64,000 nucleotides of DNA, taken from contig JAUIFF010000006.1 in assembly GCA_030429545.1 (NCBI GenBank), positions 186,001-250,000 on the forward strand. The letters are read 5' to 3'. Below, in pieces: positions 34,511 to 43,529 of this stretch. This stretch comes from Polyangia bacterium (GTDB lineage Bacteria; Myxococcota_A; Polyangia; Nannocystales; Nannocystaceae). Position 1 is the first letter of the stretch; each line of letters begins with the position of its first letter. The notes beneath the pieces are model-generated. The model searched no databases. It saw only the letters and a list, made by a program, of their open reading frames with translations, and was not told where the DNA came from. The position numbers and the translations under genes were made by a program.

Positions 34511-37509
34511 GTCGTCTCCAACCGTAATATCTCGGCTCGTGGGGCCGACACCCGGTGGTGCTCATGCAGCTCGCGCACGCGGGCAACTTCGCGGTCGAGG
34601 CTGCGGACAAACACCCGCCAGGCATCGGCAACCGGGACGAGGGCGTGGCGAAACTCCTGGCGGGCTGCGGCCTCGCCCTTGGAGATTGCGGTCCCCCGCT
34701 CGGTGAGTACTCCGCGGGCAAACCCGGCGGCGTCGAGGCTTGCCAGGTAGCCGCGTGCCCACGGAATCAGCTGCTCGCCGAGTACCTGGGTGACTGCCGG
34801 CGTGTCTGTCTTTCTCGCCATGTCTTGCACAACACCCTGGAGTCCGCGCAGGAGGTTGTCGCGCAACACCGCGTTGAGGTAGCTGGTGTCCTGTTCGCTG
34901 AGTTCTCGCGTGGTGCCCGAACCCGACTTGAGTAGCCCGAGGGCGAGCCCCTCGCGCACGAGCAGGTCGTCGTGGCTGAGCACAACTTCGTGGAGGCGAT
35001 CGGCAAACCGCCGCAGGGCGAGTTGCTCAGCCGCATCGTCGTGGCTGCTGTCGCCATCGGTTTGGGCCAGGGTCTCTAGAATTTTTGTTGCATCAACAAC
35101 TGATTTACGGGCCGACTTGAGAGCATCGGCCAGCCGGCGGGCAGTCAGGTTGCGCTTGAGCGTTCGCGCCTGCTTGAAAAATACCGTCTCTAGGGTCTGC
35201 TCGATCGCGGCAAACGGGTCCTTGCCGCTGGTGTCCTCGCCACTGCGGTGGGCCAAGGCCTTGGTCGCACACACCGGGATGATGTCGACCAACACCTCAC
35301 CTAGTTGCTCCTGCAAGTATTCGCACAGCTCTTCGCGCTCTTCATCGTCGAGGGTGTCGACTTTGTTGAGCACGCCGAGCACGCGGCGGCCATCGGCCTG
35401 GAGTGCACGCAGCAACCCGGCCTCCGAACCCGAACCGCCCCGGGTGGCCGAGAAGATCCAAATCACGGCGTCGGCCTCGTCGATAAACTCGCGGGCGACC
35501 GTCTCGTGAAATCCATCGAGGGCGTTGAGCCCCGGGGTATCGACCACCGCGGCATCACCCATGTGCACACCGGAGCGTTCGATCTCAATGTGACGGATCT
35601 TGGCGGCTTCGATATCGTCGAGCCCGTGCAAGAACGGGTGGATCTGGTCGCGCGGGAGGGTTGAAATCTGGCCGTCGCGGTAGTGGATCCGGGCGATCCC
35701 ACCGGGGCCCCGGCGAAACACGTTGATCGTGCTGGTCGTTGGCAATACACCCATCGGGGCGATGGCTTCGCCGAGCAGGGCATTGACGAACGTACTTTTG
35801 CCCGAGGAAAACTCCCCCATGACCGCCAGGGTCAACGGACGAGCGAGGCGTTCGCGGGCCGAAATGACGTTGGCGAGGGCTTCCTGAATACCCGCCAAGC
35901 TGACCCCGAGGACATTGTTGGGAATCCCGGCCAGGGTTTCGGTGGCGGCGGTCAACCAGCCCTCCAGGCGGGAGCCCGGTGGTGGGCCGGCGAGTTCGGT
36001 CAGGCGCTTGCGGGCCTGGGCCAACTCGGGTGCCTGGGCCAGCGCCTGGACCAGGGCCTCTTGCGCGTAGTCGGCAAGTCCTTTGTATAGACAATATTCG
36101 GCCTCAGCCAAGGCCCGCTGGCTTCGCAAAATTCGCAGGCGCAGGGTTGGGTTGCGTAGGGGCGAAACCTCGTCGGGACCAAACGTGCCACCGACGTCTG
36201 GCTGTTTGCGGTAGCGCGGCGGTGGGCCGGCCAAAAAGTCGGCGTCGAGCGGCTCCTTGCCCTCGGCGTAGCGCAGGCGAGTGGCGGCCAGGCGCAACTC
36301 CTCGGGGGTGGCATCGACCTCCTCTAAATAGGCGAGGACGGGCTCCAGGTCGCTTTTGGTGAGGTACTCGGCACGCAGGGCAATGTGCGCGAGCTCGTGC
36401 AGGTAGCGCTCGCGCTGGCCCTCGGGGGCACACCGCACGGCCTGCTTGAGCGCTTCGATCACCGCGGTCCGTGTACCTGCACTTGGTCTGGAGGCGCGCG
36501 CCCGCCACGATGCGAGCTCGGCAAGTGCCCACAGGCGTTGCCGCGCCCAGTCCGAAGGGTCGGCTTGGAGGTGCTTGAGTGCACGCGCCTGGGTGTCGCC
36601 AACCTGGCCCAAACACAGGCCAATCCGCACCCGGGTTTCGAGCCACGCCGGGTCGTCGGGCAGTTGGCCAACAAGCGCCAGGGCACGCTCGCTTTCACCT
36701 TTGGCCGCATAGGTCCGGGCCAACCACGCGGTCGCCAGCTGTCCGGTGCTCGTCGCCCGCGGGTCGTCGTCGCCGGGCTCCTGCTCGTCGACCATGGTGG
36801 TGAGCCAGGCCGCGGCCTCGTCGAGGTGGTCCTCAGCCAGCAACACACCGGCACCTTCGAGGATCAAATGCCGACGCAGGGTTGCACCTGCACCTTCGGG
36901 CAGGGCAACGCGGCAGCGGTGAAGCTCGAGCAATGCCCGCTCGTGACGACCGAGGCGGATGTTGGCCATGGTCGTCAACAGGTGGATATAAAACTGGGCC
37001 TCGTCGCGCCCGCGGCTGTGGATTTCTTTGACGCTTCGTTGGCCGCGGCGCAGGGCGTCGAGCGCCCGCTCAGGATCTCCTTGTAACAACAACTTTGTTG
37101 CCGTTAGCAACGGGAGGTAGCCCGGTTTTTTGCGCTGGCGGCCGGCCTTTTCGCTGGCGCCGACGAGCTCGCCGATCGCCTGGTTGTCGATCAGTGCCTG
37201 TGCACACAATGTGAGTGCGAGGTCGAGGTCGACAAACTGGTTGTCGGGGTAGTCGCGGGAGAGGTCGCGCAGGGTTTGGCGGGCAGCTCTCGGGTCGCCG
37301 GTCAGCCGCAGATCGCGGGCTTTGTCGAGCGACTCGCGCAGCGCCTCGGGGACCGAAGCCTCGCCCGAAACGCCCTCGCTGATAAACGTACCGACGCGCC
37401 GCCCCCAACGGCCAAACGCGGAGCCGATCGAGCGCAGGGTACTGGCGGCGCCGGCAATGTCTTTGTCTTCGATGATGTCGTCGTCGGATTCCGGAGGTTG
37501 TTGTGCCAT
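34432..37509 (-). CDS. dynamin-like GTPase with N-terminal TPR-like region
   Basis: A 1025-aa protein, unusually long for a bacterial dynamin-like protein. Residues ~55-540 are Ala/Leu/Arg-rich helical repeats with TPR spacing. The GTPase domain starts near 555: GEFSSGKSTFVN (P-loop), LPTTST (G2), VVDTPGLNALDG (G3) and VLNKVDTLDD (G4). The C-terminal ~250 residues are helical, without an obvious hydrophobic paddle. Likely a membrane-remodelling or membrane-associated scaffold working with the neighbour 39 bp upstream, which does have a hydrophobic segment; heteromeric pairs are typical of bacterial dynamins. Partnership is inferred. Confidence 0.82.
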   Translation of the reverse strand: MAQQPPESDDDIIEDKDIAGAASTLRSIGSAFGRWGRRVGTFISEGVSGEASVPEALRESLDKARDLRLTGDPRAARQTLRDLSRDYPDNQFVDLDLALTLCAQALIDNQAIGELVGASEKAGRQRKKPGYLPLLTATKLLLQGDPERALDALRRGQRSVKEIHSRGRDEAQFYIHLLTTMANIRLGRHERALLELHRCRVALPEGAGATLRRHLILEGAGVLLAEDHLDEAAAWLTTMVDEQEPGDDDPRATSTGQLATAWLARTYAAKGESERALALVGQLPDDPAWLETRVRIGLCLGQVGDTQARALKHLQADPSDWARQRLWALAELASWRARASRPSAGTRTAVIEALKQAVRCAPEGQRERYLHELAHIALRAEYLTKSDLEPVLAYLEEVDATPEELRLAATRLRYAEGKEPLDADFLAGPPPRYRKQPDVGGTFGPDEVSPLRNPTLRLRILRSQRALAEAEYCLYKGLADYAQEALVQALAQAPELAQARKRLTELAGPPPGSRLEGWLTAATETLAGIPNNVLGVSLAGIQEALANVISARERLARPLTLAVMGEFSSGKSTFVNALLGEAIAPMGVLPTTSTINVFRRGPGGIARIHYRDGQISTLPRDQIHPFLHGLDDIEAAKIRHIEIERSGVHMGDAAVVDTPGLNALDGFHETVAREFIDEADAVIWIFSATRGGSGSEAGLLRALQADGRRVLGVLNKVDTLDDEEREELCEYLQEQLGEVLVDIIPVCATKALAHRSGEDTSGKDPFAAIEQTLETVFFKQARTLKRNLTARRLADALKSARKSVVDATKILETLAQTDGDSSHDDAAEQLALRRFADRLHEVVLSHDDLLVREGLALGLLKSGSGTTRELSEQDTSYLNAVLRDNLLRGLQGVVQDMARKTDTPAVTQVLGEQLIPWARGYLASLDAAGFARGVLTERGTAISKGEAAARQEFRHALVPVADAWRVFVRSLDREVARVRELHEHHRVSAPRAEILRLETTAIARLDALIERAEAGEAIERSAKSG

Positions 37510-37548
37510 CGACGGTACTCCAGGGTCAGCCAGGTTTAAAACGGTTGC

Positions 37549-39312
37549 CTATGCAAATTGCAGCCGGCGCAGACGCTCGGCGACCTCGCCCAACCCGGCC
37601 TGTAGCCCGTGGAGTTCACGCAACGAGGCCGCGCGGCGTTTTTCGAGGTCGTCGCCTGCATCGCCACCGAGACAGCCGTTGGCCCGGCGCAAGACCGCGG
37701 CGAGCTGTTCGGCGAGTTGGCTGTTGGCGAGAATCAAAAACTCCTCGACCGAGGTCGTGTAGTTGTCGACGGCGGTTTCGAGGGCCGTGCTCAACCCACG
37801 AAGGTCACGCTCTAACGTCTCCGGAATGGCCTTGGCCGCAGCCTCACGCAGGTTGCGAATCGACTTCTCGCGCAGGGCCATGGTGGTGAGCGGCCCGGCC
37901 GTTGTCACCAACATACCGGCGAGGAAGTTGCCGAAATACATGATGAGTGTGCCGATGACACTCACCGTCAACATCCCGGCTTCGATTGCCACCGAGGGCG
38001 GGGTGAGGCGGACATCGGACCCGCGAAACTTGAACCCGAGCATGGCCTGTGCGAGCAACCCCCGGGCCTGTTCGCCGTGGGTTTTGAGGATGGTTTGTGT
38101 CAACTCGTCGAGAGCATCTTGCAACCGCTGCCCCTCGGCGTAGGTGAAGTGCATCATCGAGTCGTGGATGGCGGCCGGCAACACGTCGGCGACATGCCGC
38201 AGATCGGCGCGCTCTAGCTGGGTGAACGCCTCCGACTCGAGTTGCTCGCGGTACTCACCAACGCGCTGCTGCGAGGCACTCAAAATCACCTTGCGGCCAT
38301 CGGTCAGGGTTTTGCGCAGGTCGTCGAGGTCGAGTTTGTGTTGGGCGAGGGCCTGTTCGATGTCGGCGATTTCGCGGGTGAGTTGCTCGGCATCGAGGGT
38401 GAGCGCACGGGCCTGGACCGCGGCGTTTTGCCCGAGTAGATGGCCGTAGCGAAGCAGCGCTGCGCGGGCCCGACGGGGCAGCAGTGACTCCCGACGACCG
38501 GCAAGACCTGCCAGGTATTTGCGCAGGCGCTCAACACCGTCGACACCCGCGGCACCACCTTCAGGGTCTTTGAGGGCCGCCCGCGCGTTGGTCAAAAAGA
38601 TCTCAGGCGTCCCGGGGAACAGGCCCTCCAACTCGCCGCGCACATGCTCGACCACGGTTTGGCGCTCGTCGGGCGGGACGAGGTCGATGCGGTTGAGCAC
38701 CAGCAACACTTCGGCACCGGACTGCTCGGGGTCGAAACCACCAACGGCCACCGCGGCGTCACGCAAAAACCCGAGCTCGGTGCGGTTGAGCGCCTGGGTG
38801 GCGTCGAGGACCAACAACAAAATATCGCTGCGCCCGAGTTGACCACGGCTTTGCAACCCCCGCGCAGTTTGGATGTCGTTGATCCCCGGCGTGTCGAGCA
38901 GCTCGACGTGCTCGGGAAATGGGTAGTTCGATGTATCAACAACGAGTTCGAGATCGCCGGTGCGCTGCTTTTTGCCGCGGACAATCGGTTTGAAATCGTC
39001 GGGCTCGACCGCAGTCCGCGAACCATCGGCGGCAACCTGGTAAATCCCCGCGGTCTCCCCGGCACACACGCGAATGACCGTGCCAGTGGTTGGGGTGACC
39101 CCCATCGGCAAGCCATCGGTCTGTAACAGGGCGTTGATCAGGCTGGACTTGCCGTGCTTGATCTCCCCCAAAACCGTAATGCGCACCCGCTTGGCATCGA
39201 GCCGGCGGTTGGTTTCGGTGACGAGCTGATGCCCGACCAACGAGAGGCCGAGCTGTTCAGAGATGGCCGAGAGTTGCTCAGCAGATTGTTCGAGGATCGC
39301 TTGGTGTTCCAC
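37549..39312 (-). CDS. bacterial dynamin-like GTPase
   Basis: A 587-aa dynamin-like protein. GTPase motifs: GEIKHGKSSLIN (P-loop about 49-60), TPTTG (G2), ELLDTPGIND (G3) and LVLNRIDLVPP (G4). Coiled-coil segments follow (about 290-420), then a hydrophobic stretch MLTVSVIGTLIMYFGNFLAG near 440-475 that fits the membrane-inserting paddle of BDLPs, and a second helical bundle. Start GTG 39310-39312. It is the first of the pair with the 1025-aa GTPase; both probably act at the inner membrane in vesiculation, fission or phage defence. Which of these applies is unknown. Confidence 0.88.
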   Translation of the reverse strand: MEHQAILEQSAEQLSAISEQLGLSLVGHQLVTETNRRLDAKRVRITVLGEIKHGKSSLINALLQTDGLPMGVTPTTGTVIRVCAGETAGIYQVAADGSRTAVEPDDFKPIVRGKKQRTGDLELVVDTSNYPFPEHVELLDTPGINDIQTARGLQSRGQLGRSDILLLVLDATQALNRTELGFLRDAAVAVGGFDPEQSGAEVLLVLNRIDLVPPDERQTVVEHVRGELEGLFPGTPEIFLTNARAALKDPEGGAAGVDGVERLRKYLAGLAGRRESLLPRRARAALLRYGHLLGQNAAVQARALTLDAEQLTREIADIEQALAQHKLDLDDLRKTLTDGRKVILSASQQRVGEYREQLESEAFTQLERADLRHVADVLPAAIHDSMMHFTYAEGQRLQDALDELTQTILKTHGEQARGLLAQAMLGFKFRGSDVRLTPPSVAIEAGMLTVSVIGTLIMYFGNFLAGMLVTTAGPLTTMALREKSIRNLREAAAKAIPETLERDLRGLSTALETAVDNYTTSVEEFLILANSQLAEQLAAVLRRANGCLGGDAGDDLEKRRAASLRELHGLQAGLGEVAERLRRLQFA

Positions 39313-39414
39313 GTGAGGTCCGATCTTCGCGGCGTTAGGTGAGATAGGGACGCCGGTTTTTTGTGGAAAGAAGATGCATTTGCAATTATTGCCTGCCCAC
39401 TGAAACTGTCCGGG

Positions 39415-40401
39415 CTACAAAAGCCCGAGACGACGGGTGAGGCGTTGATCGCAGCGGGCCAGCGGCCAGGCCGTGCGCGGGACCCCGCGGGGTTGCTCGT
39501 CGCTGGCTTCAGACTGCTCGGCTGCCGCTGGGGTTTCAGGTGGATCAGCCGCGGGCTCGGTAGCTTCGGGCTCGGCCACTTCGGGCGTGCCGGCTTCGGC
39601 AGCTTCGGAGCCCTCGGGCTGTGCCCCGCGCTTGCGGGCGACGACGAGGGTCTGTTGGGTCCGCATCCGCGCCACAACCCGTGTATGTTCAAAATCTTCG
39701 AGGGCGAGGCGGCGCTCGCTGTAACCGGGAAACTGCGGGGCGTAACTTGCCTCGCTCGCGGCCTGGGCGGCAACTGCCATCAGCGAGGCCTCGAGGTCTC
39801 CGGCGGCCAACATGCCGGCCCGATCGGCCGAGAACACCGCGACCTTGGACCACGGCCGCAGCATGCGGGCGATCAACCCCAGGCTTCGCTCACGCTTTGT
39901 CACCAGGCGTGAGGTGAACAGAATTCCGTGCCCACATTGCAGGTGACCAAGCGCCGAGCCCAATAAAAACCGCCGCTCGTTGCGGCTAAATCCCGTCAAG
40001 GCATCGGGGTCGACGGCCAGCCAATTGCACGAGCCGTGGGAGTTACCCAACGGGGTCACAACCGGCCAATTGCCGCTTTGGCGGGCCTTTGGCGACAGTA
40101 GACGCAGGGCCGGGACGTCGGCGTGGAGCATCCGGGCGAGTTCGACGATTTCGCGCAGAACATCGACAAGGCGATGCTCGGCTGGGTAGAGCAACTCACC
40201 CGATGCCATCAAATCGTCGGCCAGCCGCAGCCAGCGAAGCTCTAAAGAGCGCATCCCCGTTTGGGCGACCGCCGAATTGCGAAACCAGCTGCCGCGCCGA
40301 AGATCGACGCCGTAGGCGTAGCACCCCCTCGCCATGTCCTGCTCATAGGCCGTCAGCTGCCGGCGTTGGACAAATTGCTCGAGGTCGAGGGGTGCATTCA
40401 C
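39415..40401 (-). CDS. degenerate M48-like protein (probable pseudoprotease)
   Basis: About 329 aa, likely from GTG 40399-40401. The core resembles M48 metallopeptidases: LLGSALGHLQCGHGILF sits where HELGHxxxGH is expected and KVAVFSADRAGMLA where ExxADRAGLLA is expected. The first His, the catalytic Glu and the third-ligand Glu all appear replaced, so it should be inactive. The C-terminal ~80 residues are Pro/Glu/Ala-rich and disordered. No transmembrane helix is clear. It is upstream of the dynamin pair on the same strand and could be a scaffold of that module. Divergent to the next gene. Confidence 0.6.
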   Translation of the reverse strand: MNAPLDLEQFVQRRQLTAYEQDMARGCYAYGVDLRRGSWFRNSAVAQTGMRSLELRWLRLADDLMASGELLYPAEHRLVDVLREIVELARMLHADVPALRLLSPKARQSGNWPVVTPLGNSHGSCNWLAVDPDALTGFSRNERRFLLGSALGHLQCGHGILFTSRLVTKRERSLGLIARMLRPWSKVAVFSADRAGMLAAGDLEASLMAVAAQAASEASYAPQFPGYSERRLALEDFEHTRVVARMRTQQTLVVARKRGAQPEGSEAAEAGTPEVAEPEATEPAADPPETPAAAEQSEASDEQPRGVPRTAWPLARCDQRLTRRLGLL

Positions 40402-40462
40402 AGCCGCGATTGTAGCAGGCAGTTGCTCAATCTGCCGTCGGCAACACCAACGTAAATGCCGC

Positions 40463-42391
40463 ATGCCGGCCGAGCTCGGCATTTCCGCACGGCAGGCGGC
40501 CGCCCCAAGTCCGCGGCCAAACTCGCAGGCTACTTGCAGGTCTCGCCGGTTATCGGTATGCCCGGCTTCGAACGTGTCTCCACCGAAGCCCAACCGGAGT
40601 GCACTGCCCCCGGTCATCGTCCCGCAACACTTGTGGACGCGAAGTCGCAGACCGACTGCAGGTCGAGCATTTCAATTTGCGATTCCGCTGGCACTTGTCG
40701 CGATCGGTTGGTTCAGCGGTTCAAGTGCCGCGCGTATGTCGATGATCGGCCTGGCACTTGTCGCGTTTGTGCTGATCCCTTCGGTGGTCAACGCCCAACT
40801 CGAAAAGCGTTCGCAGGCGATCGCGGTGGCCGACAGGCGAGAGGCCAAACGTCTCAAAAAGACCCTGTTTCGGGACATGCTCGTTCGGCTATTTGCACCC
40901 GAGGCCTGGAGTACGCTGCAAAAAGCCCAGGTCTATCTCAAGCTCAGCGATGGCAAGTCGGCGGCCAAGTGGTTTGCCGAAACCGCGAAGTTGTGTCGCG
41001 CCCCCGATGCCGTGATGTTGGTGAGCGCCCAGGCCCACGCCCACGTGGTTGCCGGCGATCGCAAAAAAGCCCGAGAGCTCCTCAAAAAACTGGCCAAGGC
41101 CAAGTTGCTCGGACCTCGTGATCAGCTCGACCTCGGCATTGTGTTGCTTTCGAGTGACCTCAAGCGCAACCGCCAGGCGATCGCCTACATCGAAGCCGCA
41201 CAAAAAACCATTGGCGATCATCCGCGGGTGATCGCCGCCCTCGCGTTGGGCCTGCAACGCGCCGAGCGGATCGACGAAGCTTCGGAGATGTTGGAGAAGG
41301 CCCAGATCTGCCTGCAAGACGACGAAGACCCGGTTGTCGAAACACTGGTCAAGCGGGCCCGCCAGGGCCTTCGCCGGTACATCGAAGCCCAACTTCGGCG
41401 CGAGCGAAGGGCCCGTTCACGCCGCACGACGATCGTGGTGACCAGCGAACACGCAGTGACGGTTTCAGGTGAGATCGGCGGCAAGGGAGGACTGCCAGAT
41501 CTCGCCCAAGTCGAGGCCCTGCGTGCCCGCGGGTGGTCGGCCGACAAGCCCCGCCCGATCGAAACTCCCAAGGCGCCGGAGCCCGAACCCGCGGTGGCAA
41601 GCACCTCCGGCACCGGTTTTGAGATCGATCTGTCCGAGGGCGACACCGAAGTCGAAGGCGAAACCGAGGCCACCGACAACGCCACTGAAGAAACGGCCGC
41701 GACCCCAGAAGCCGTAACCGCGGATGTTCCAACCCCTGAAGAGGTTGAGGCCCCGGCCCCATCCGCGACCGAGGCTGTGACGAACTCGGATGCGGTCGAT
41801 GTCGATGTAGATACATCCGAAACCGACACCCCCACAACGCCCGCCGACTCGAACGAAACAGCTGCGAGCGACGAGGCGGCGACAAGCGATGCCAACCAAG
41901 ACTCCGACGAGTCGGACGAGCCCAGTCCTGCCACGACCACGCCGTCCGAACCTGACGAATCCGTTGCCGAGCCAAGCGGGCCGCGCGTCGATGCCGACGC
42001 CCCCACGGGCGACAAACTTCCCGGCCTGACCATTCCCCGTCTGGTCCCCGACGGTGTCCTAACCAATGGGCGAGCTGAGACAACCGGACCCAAACTGCAA
42101 TCGGCGACCGAAGCCGAGGCCGGCGCTGGGTTTTTCCGGGCTGCGGCGTCGGGCGATCGGCTCAAGCCTCCGCCCATCTCAGAGGTTTCTGAACGGGGAG
42201 CGCGGCTGTTTCGGGCAACGCCGCTCAATGAGTCTGAACCCACGCCCGAGCCCGAACAGGACAAGGCCGATGCCAAACCTGTCCGCCCGGGGCGAGGGCT
42301 TGGTGCCGCATTTGGTATCGTACCGCCTTCGTCGAGCAGCCCGGTCCCGGCCGCGACGCCGCGCGAGCCCAGCGACGCCCACGAAGCCTGA
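40463..42391 (+). CDS. membrane protein with TPR-like region and acidic disordered tail
   Basis: Up to 642 aa; ATG 40463 is the furthest start, GTG 40574 an alternative, and the first ~65 residues (Pro/Arg/Ser-rich) may be non-coding. Two hydrophobic helices (FAIPLALVAIGWF, MIGLALVAFVLIP) are followed by helical repeats like YLKLSDGKSAAKWFAETAKL and AHVVAGDRKKARELLKKL (TPR-like, about 150-290). From ~370 on the protein is strongly acidic and low-complexity (Glu/Thr/Ala/Pro/Asp). It is divergent from the M48-like gene. Family not recognised. Confidence 0.65.
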   Translation: MPAELGISARQAAAPSPRPNSQATCRSRRLSVCPASNVSPPKPNRSALPPVIVPQHLWTRSRRPTAGRAFQFAIPLALVAIGWFSGSSAARMSMIGLALVAFVLIPSVVNAQLEKRSQAIAVADRREAKRLKKTLFRDMLVRLFAPEAWSTLQKAQVYLKLSDGKSAAKWFAETAKLCRAPDAVMLVSAQAHAHVVAGDRKKARELLKKLAKAKLLGPRDQLDLGIVLLSSDLKRNRQAIAYIEAAQKTIGDHPRVIAALALGLQRAERIDEASEMLEKAQICLQDDEDPVVETLVKRARQGLRRYIEAQLRRERRARSRRTTIVVTSEHAVTVSGEIGGKGGLPDLAQVEALRARGWSADKPRPIETPKAPEPEPAVASTSGTGFEIDLSEGDTEVEGETEATDNATEETAATPEAVTADVPTPEEVEAPAPSATEAVTNSDAVDVDVDTSETDTPTTPADSNETAASDEAATSDANQDSDESDEPSPATTTPSEPDESVAEPSGPRVDADAPTGDKLPGLTIPRLVPDGVLTNGRAETTGPKLQSATEAEAGAGFFRAAASGDRLKPPPISEVSERGARLFRATPLNESEPTPEPEQDKADAKPVRPGRGLGAAFGIVPPSSSSPVPAATPREPSDAHEA

Positions 42392-42436
42392 GTGCCACCG
42401 ATTACCTTTGGCGGGTGGTCCTTCCGGGCAAGTCAA

Positions 42437-42446
42437 TGCATCTACA
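42437..42446. repeat. dispersed palindrome TGCATCTACA
   Basis: Exact TGYA-NN-TRCA copy in the 133-bp convergent spacer, followed 18 bp later by a partial copy (GATGTAGACAC). The same decamer occurs inside genes at 55628 and 59928. Confidence 0.6.
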
Positions 42447-42473
42447 CGTTTAGCTCGGTTGGATGTAGACACG

Positions 42474-42496
42474 AAAAAGGCAGCCCGCAGGCTGCC
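42474..42496 (-). terminator. intrinsic terminator of the repeat-rich membrane protein gene
   Basis: Stem GGCAGCC (42479-42485) with GGCTGCC (42490-42496), loop CGCA. On the minus strand it is followed by TTTTTCG. It lies 29 bp past the stop codon at 42525. Confidence 0.85.
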
Positions 42497-42524
42497 CCCT
42501 TCACACCGTAACAGGCGATTGAGC

Positions 42525-43430
42525 TCAGTCGAGTCCCGCCAACGGATCGTCGGTTTTGGTGATCTTGACCTGGTCTTTTTTCTTCTTCTTGCTCGAACCA
42601 CCGCCACCACCGGACGGGCGAGCCCCTCCTGGTCTCGGACCACTGCCTTCTTTGAAAACAGTCCCGGACGAGGAGTCGACGTTTTTCCCCTTCGCAGCCT
42701 TGGGCCCCTGGGTGTCGGGCGGAACATCGCCACCGCCAATGACCTTGACTGGGCCAGCCGGCTTGGTCTCTTCGACCGGCTTATCTTGGCCCTGCATAAA
42801 GAAGTAGCCACCTCCGGCGAGTGCGAGGACACCGACGACGATCGCCCCCCAAAGTGCACCTGACTTTTTGGGCTTGTCGAGATCGAGGTCGTCCATCCCC
42901 GACATGCCCGGGTCTGGTCCCCCACCAAAAGCCGGTCCGGCCGGTTGCTGGAAAGCTGGTTGTTGAAAAGCCGGTTGGGCCGGTTGCTGGAAGGCCGGTT
43001 GCGCCGGTTGCTGGAAGGCCGGTTGCGCCGGCTGGGCAAACGCCGGTTGCGCGGGTTGGGCCGGTTGCTCGTACGCTGCTGCCGGTTGCTCATAGGCCTG
43101 GGCCGGTTGTTCGTACGCTGCCGGTTGCTCATAGGCCTGGGCCGGTTGCTCGTACGCCGCTGCCGGTTGCTCATAGGCCGGTTGCGCCGGCTGCTCATAG
43201 GCCTGGGCCGGAGCTTCGTCGGGAACTTCCTGACCGTCGGCAACAGCCTCTAGGCTTTGGTAGAGATTGCGAATCTCAACCTCGAGGCGTTCGACCTCTT
43301 GCGAGTGAAACCGCAGCCGATCGGGATCGGTTGCGCTTTCCAAGGCAGCTTCGTGCTGCTGGCGTTCTTCTTCCATGCTCTCAAGGCGGGCGAGAGATTC
43401 CTGGATCCATTCGTCTGACGCGGTCGTCAT
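42525..43430 (-). CDS. membrane protein with YEQPAQ/FQQPAQ tandem repeats
   Basis: A 301-aa protein in four parts: a coiled coil (about 10-65, with DPDRLRFHSQEVERLEVEI); a repeat region (73-166) of short units AYEQPAQ and then AFQQPAQP; one membrane helix (191-212, LWGAIVVGVLALAGGGYFF); and a Gly/Lys-rich tail ending KITKTDDPLAGLD. The organisation, N-in with a basic stop before the helix, suggests a cytoplasmic coiled coil and repeat, and a periplasmic tail. Function unknown; the repeats would vary in number. A terminator follows. Confidence 0.75.
   Translation of the reverse strand: MTTASDEWIQESLARLESMEEERQQHEAALESATDPDRLRFHSQEVERLEVEIRNLYQSLEAVADGQEVPDEAPAQAYEQPAQPAYEQPAAAYEQPAQAYEQPAAYEQPAQAYEQPAAAYEQPAQPAQPAFAQPAQPAFQQPAQPAFQQPAQPAFQQPAFQQPAGPAFGGGPDPGMSGMDDLDLDKPKKSGALWGAIVVGVLALAGGGYFFMQGQDKPVEETKPAGPVKVIGGGDVPPDTQGPKAAKGKNVDSSSGTVFKEGSGPRPGGARPSGGGGGSSKKKKKDQVKITKTDDPLAGLD
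42950..43205. repeat. in-frame tandem repeats encoding AYEQPAQ / AFQQPAQP
   Basis: About a dozen near-identical units of 18-27 bp read as GGCCGGTTGCTCGTACGC or GGCTGGTTGCTGGAAGGC on the plus strand. All lengths are multiples of three. Slippage would change the number of repeat units without a frameshift. Confidence 0.8.
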
Positions 43431-43529
43431 TTTCCCCTGCTCAGGTTTGAAAGTTTTTCAATGTCCACGCGAACAACACCTGCATGATACACAGCGTTTG
43501 CAGCGCTCCAACCTCAACAAGGAACGCCC

